From NCBI GenBank assembly GCA_050179645.1, contig JBFXEX010000012.1, positions 1 through 64,000 on the forward strand: a stretch of DNA of 64,000 bases. Direction: 5' to 3'. The position numbers and the translations under genes were made by a program. How positions within the stretch are numbered: the first letter of the stretch is position 1; each line of letters opens with the position of its first letter. Source of the DNA: VAZQ01 sp050179645 (GTDB lineage: Bacteria; Pseudomonadota; Alphaproteobacteria; Rhizobiales; Xanthobacteraceae). This document shows positions 62,268 through 64,000 of this stretch, piece by piece. Under the pieces are notes generated by a model. That model worked only from the letters and a program-made list of their open reading frames with translations. It was not told the DNA's origin and searched no databases.

Positions 62268-62573
62268 CTACCGCGCCGTGGCGTCGCCGCCATCGACCAT
62301 GATGGTCTCGACCTCGCCGGCGCCGGCGCGGCGGAATTTGGCGGCTTCGTTGTATTCGGGCGAGGCGAAGCAGGCGACGCCCTGCTCGAAGGTCGGAAAC
62401 TCGATCACCACGAAGCGGTGGAACTTGTCCGGCCCTTCCATGATCGCAAAGCGCCCGCCGCGCGCCAGCACCTTGCCGCCGAACCTGGCGATGATCGCCG
62501 GCACCAGATCGGTGTATTTCTTGTACTCCACCGGATCGTTGATCTTCGAACGCGCAACCCAATAGGCAGGCAT
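62268..62573 (-). CDS. DUF1330 family protein
   Basis: 101 residues from the ATG behind GGAGGTG. MPAYWVARSKINDPVEYKKY, GGKVLARGGRFAIMEGP, RFVVIEFPTFEQGVACFAS, YNEAAKFR: the standard DUF1330 pattern, a small dimeric alpha/beta-barrel fold. Function unknown across the family; often found near catabolic genes. Confidence 0.92.
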   Translation of the reverse strand: MPAYWVARSKINDPVEYKKYTDLVPAIIARFGGKVLARGGRFAIMEGPDKFHRFVVIEFPTFEQGVACFASPEYNEAAKFRRAGAGEVETIMVDGGDATAR

Positions 62574-62656
62574 CGCCACCTCCGCGTAACATTCGCCCCA
62601 GCAGAGCAACAGCCGGTGGCCGGATCAAGCCGGCCGCCGCATGGAGGGAATGAAGC

Positions 62657-63433
62657 ATGCCGCGCAGATTGATCGACCTGTCGGTTCCGCTGGAGAATGA
62701 TGTCGCCGCCGATCCGCCGGGCTACGGGCCGAGTATCGACTACCAGACGCACCGGCAGACCGCCGCCGAGGTGGTGAAGTTCTTTCCCGGCCTGCGCGAG
62801 CAGGATTTGCCCGACGGCGAAGGCTGGGCGATCGAGTGGATCAGGCTGTCGACGCACACCACCACCCACCTTGATGCGCCCTGGCATTTCGCCTCGACGA
62901 TGGATCGGGGCAAGCGCGCCATCACCATCGACGAGGTCCCTCTTGAGTGGTGCATGCAGCCGGGCGTCAAGCTCGACTTCCGTCATTTCTCCGACGGCTA
63001 TGTGGCGACCGCGGGCGACGTCGAGGCAGAGCTTGCCCGTATCGGCCACACCCTCGCGCCGCTCGAGATCGTGGTGGTCAACACCAGCGCCGGTGCGGCC
63101 TACGGCCGGCCGGACTACGTCGCCAAGGGCTGCGGCATGGGCCGCGAGGCAACGCTCTATCTCACCGAGCGCGGCGTGCGGGTGACCGGCACCGACGGCT
63201 GGAGCTGGGATGCGCCGTTCGTCCACACCAAGGAGAAATATCTCGCCACCCACGACGCCAGCCTGATCTGGGAGGGCCACAAGGCCGGCCGCGAGATCGG
63301 CTACTGCCATATCGAGAAGCTGCACAATCTCGAAGTGCTGCCGGCGACCGGCTTCACGGTCTGCTGCTTTCCCGTCAAGGTGCGCGGCGGTTCCGCCGGC
63401 TGGACCCGCGCGGTCGCGATCCTCAACGACTGA
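62657..63433 (+). CDS. Cyclase-family metal hydrolase (kynurenine-formamidase-like), second member
   Basis: 258 residues. RLIDLSVPLENDVAADPPG at the start and the metal motif STHTTTHLDAPWHF, then IVVVNTSAGAAYG and GVRVTGTDGWSWDAPF. Closer to the canonical H.GTH.DAP.H pattern than the other family member at 43852. Likely Zn- or Mn-dependent amide or lactone hydrolase. Divergent from the DUF1330 gene, 83 bases apart; GGAGG precedes the start. Confidence 0.9.
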   Translation: MPRRLIDLSVPLENDVAADPPGYGPSIDYQTHRQTAAEVVKFFPGLREQDLPDGEGWAIEWIRLSTHTTTHLDAPWHFASTMDRGKRAITIDEVPLEWCMQPGVKLDFRHFSDGYVATAGDVEAELARIGHTLAPLEIVVVNTSAGAAYGRPDYVAKGCGMGREATLYLTERGVRVTGTDGWSWDAPFVHTKEKYLATHDASLIWEGHKAGREIGYCHIEKLHNLEVLPATGFTVCCFPVKVRGGSAGWTRAVAILND

Positions 63434-63583
63434 CTCTCGGCGATCGCAGGCCCGACGATGCCTTATGCCGCGCAGTCCAGGGTTGACCCGGTGTTGACCC
63501 CGTGGAGTCCGGCTCCTAGCATCCCACCAAACAAAACAGTCCGGCGCTGGGGCAAGACCGGATTCAACCAGGGAGGATTTCGC

Positions 63584-64000
63584 GTGGACAGACGCAACTT
63601 CGTCGTCGGTTCGGCCGCTGCGGCCACCGCACTCGCCACCGGACAGGCCACCGCGCAGGAGGCCTATCCCACACGGCCCGTGCACTTCGTCAACCCGTTC
63701 CCACCGGGTGGAGCGGTCGACGTCGTTGCCCGCCCGCTGGCCAGCGTACTGGAGCCGATCCTCAAGCAGCCGGCCGTGATCGAGACCAAGGCGGGTGCCG
63801 CCGGTCAGGTGGGCGCGCAGTTCGCCGCCAACGCCAAACCCGACGGCTACACCGTGCTGATGCACATCGTGTCGATTTCGGGGTTCGCCGAGGTCGACAA
63901 GCTGTTCGGCCGGCCGGTGAAGTTCACGCGCGACGATTTCATCCCGATCGCCCGCTTCATCGCCGACCCGATGGTGCTCGTGGTCAACGACAAGCAGCCG
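63584..64000 (+). CDS. Bug-family solute-binding protein (cut by window edge)
   Basis: 139 codons seen; GTG start behind GGGAGGA. It begins with a twin-arginine type signal (DRRNFVVGSAAAATALATG), unusual for this family, then YPTRPVHFVNPFPPGGAVDV, ETKAGAAGQVGAQF, PDGYTVLMHI. Third Bug protein of the window, again with no tripartite transporter membrane gene beside it in the part visible. It follows the cyclase-family gene by 150 bases. Confidence 0.9.
   Translation, partial: MDRRNFVVGSAAAATALATGQATAQEAYPTRPVHFVNPFPPGGAVDVVARPLASVLEPILKQPAVIETKAGAAGQVGAQFAANAKPDGYTVLMHIVSISGFAEVDKLFGRPVKFTRDDFIPIARFIADPMVLVVNDKQP

Overview
The window reads as chromosome of a GC-rich alphaproteobacterium of the Bradyrhizobium / Rhodopseudomonas type (Hyphomicrobiales). 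This rests on the protein families (CoxMSL-type hydroxylase, many Bug-type binding proteins, Liv ABC genes, CHASE2 cyclase), on frequent GTG/TTG starts behind strong AGGAGG sites, and on many palindromic intergenic repeats of the kind common in that group. The organism call is inference; no rRNA or marker gene lies in the window.

Region A (1-17847, all minus strand) is a compact biosynthetic cluster. In transcription order it encodes an Sfp-type phosphopantetheinyl transferase, a free ACP, a SAM methyltransferase, two tandem 350-residue GNAT-like acyltransferases (with the wreck of a third between them and the methyltransferase), an acyl-adenylating ligase fused to an ACP, a single-module highly reducing type I PKS (KS-AT-DH-MT-ER-KR-ACP, no thioesterase), and, overlapping the PKS stop by one base, a class III aminotransferase fused to an acyl-ACP-reductase-like domain. 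The simplest reading is that a starter acid is loaded on an ACP, extended and reduced by the PKS, released reductively as an aldehyde and transaminated to an alkyl amine, then acylated and methylated. This is the best candidate for an undescribed system in the window.

Region B (17904-30394) looks like an envelope / stress-sensing block: a DUF4403-like protein, a small secreted protein with a duplicated motif, then a plus-strand cassette of pseudo-caspase (both catalytic residues replaced), OmpA-like protein, FecR-like protein and CHASE2 class III nucleotide cyclase, followed by an outer-membrane beta-barrel and a convergent TPR-CHAT protease with an intact His/Cys pair.

Region C (30426-37461) carries an FMN-reductase remnant, an alpha/beta hydrolase, and an inverted pair of membrane-anchored FMO-like flavoproteins whose 5' ends share a nearly identical 250-bp tract, with a second copy of the Region A methyltransferase beside one of them. 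The FMO genes are visibly AT-richer than their surroundings. The shared methyltransferase suggests a link to Region A.

Region D (37727-64000) is a catabolic / transport region: a three-subunit molybdenum hydroxylase (large subunit frameshifted), an HD-domain protein, two cyclase-family hydrolases, a Tat-exported superoxide dismutase, a HisD-family dehydrogenase, a MAPEG protein, SDR, two D-2-hydroxyacid dehydrogenases, an LLM flavoprotein, NIPSNAP, DUF336 and DUF1330 proteins, two 3-hydroxyisobutyrate-dehydrogenase-like enzymes (one frameshifted), an FAD hydroxylase, a cupin, a Liv-type ABC transporter and three Bug-type binding proteins. Oxidative breakdown of an aromatic or N-heteroaromatic compound would fit, but the substrate cannot be read from sequence. 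No tRNA, rRNA, CRISPR array or insertion sequence was seen.
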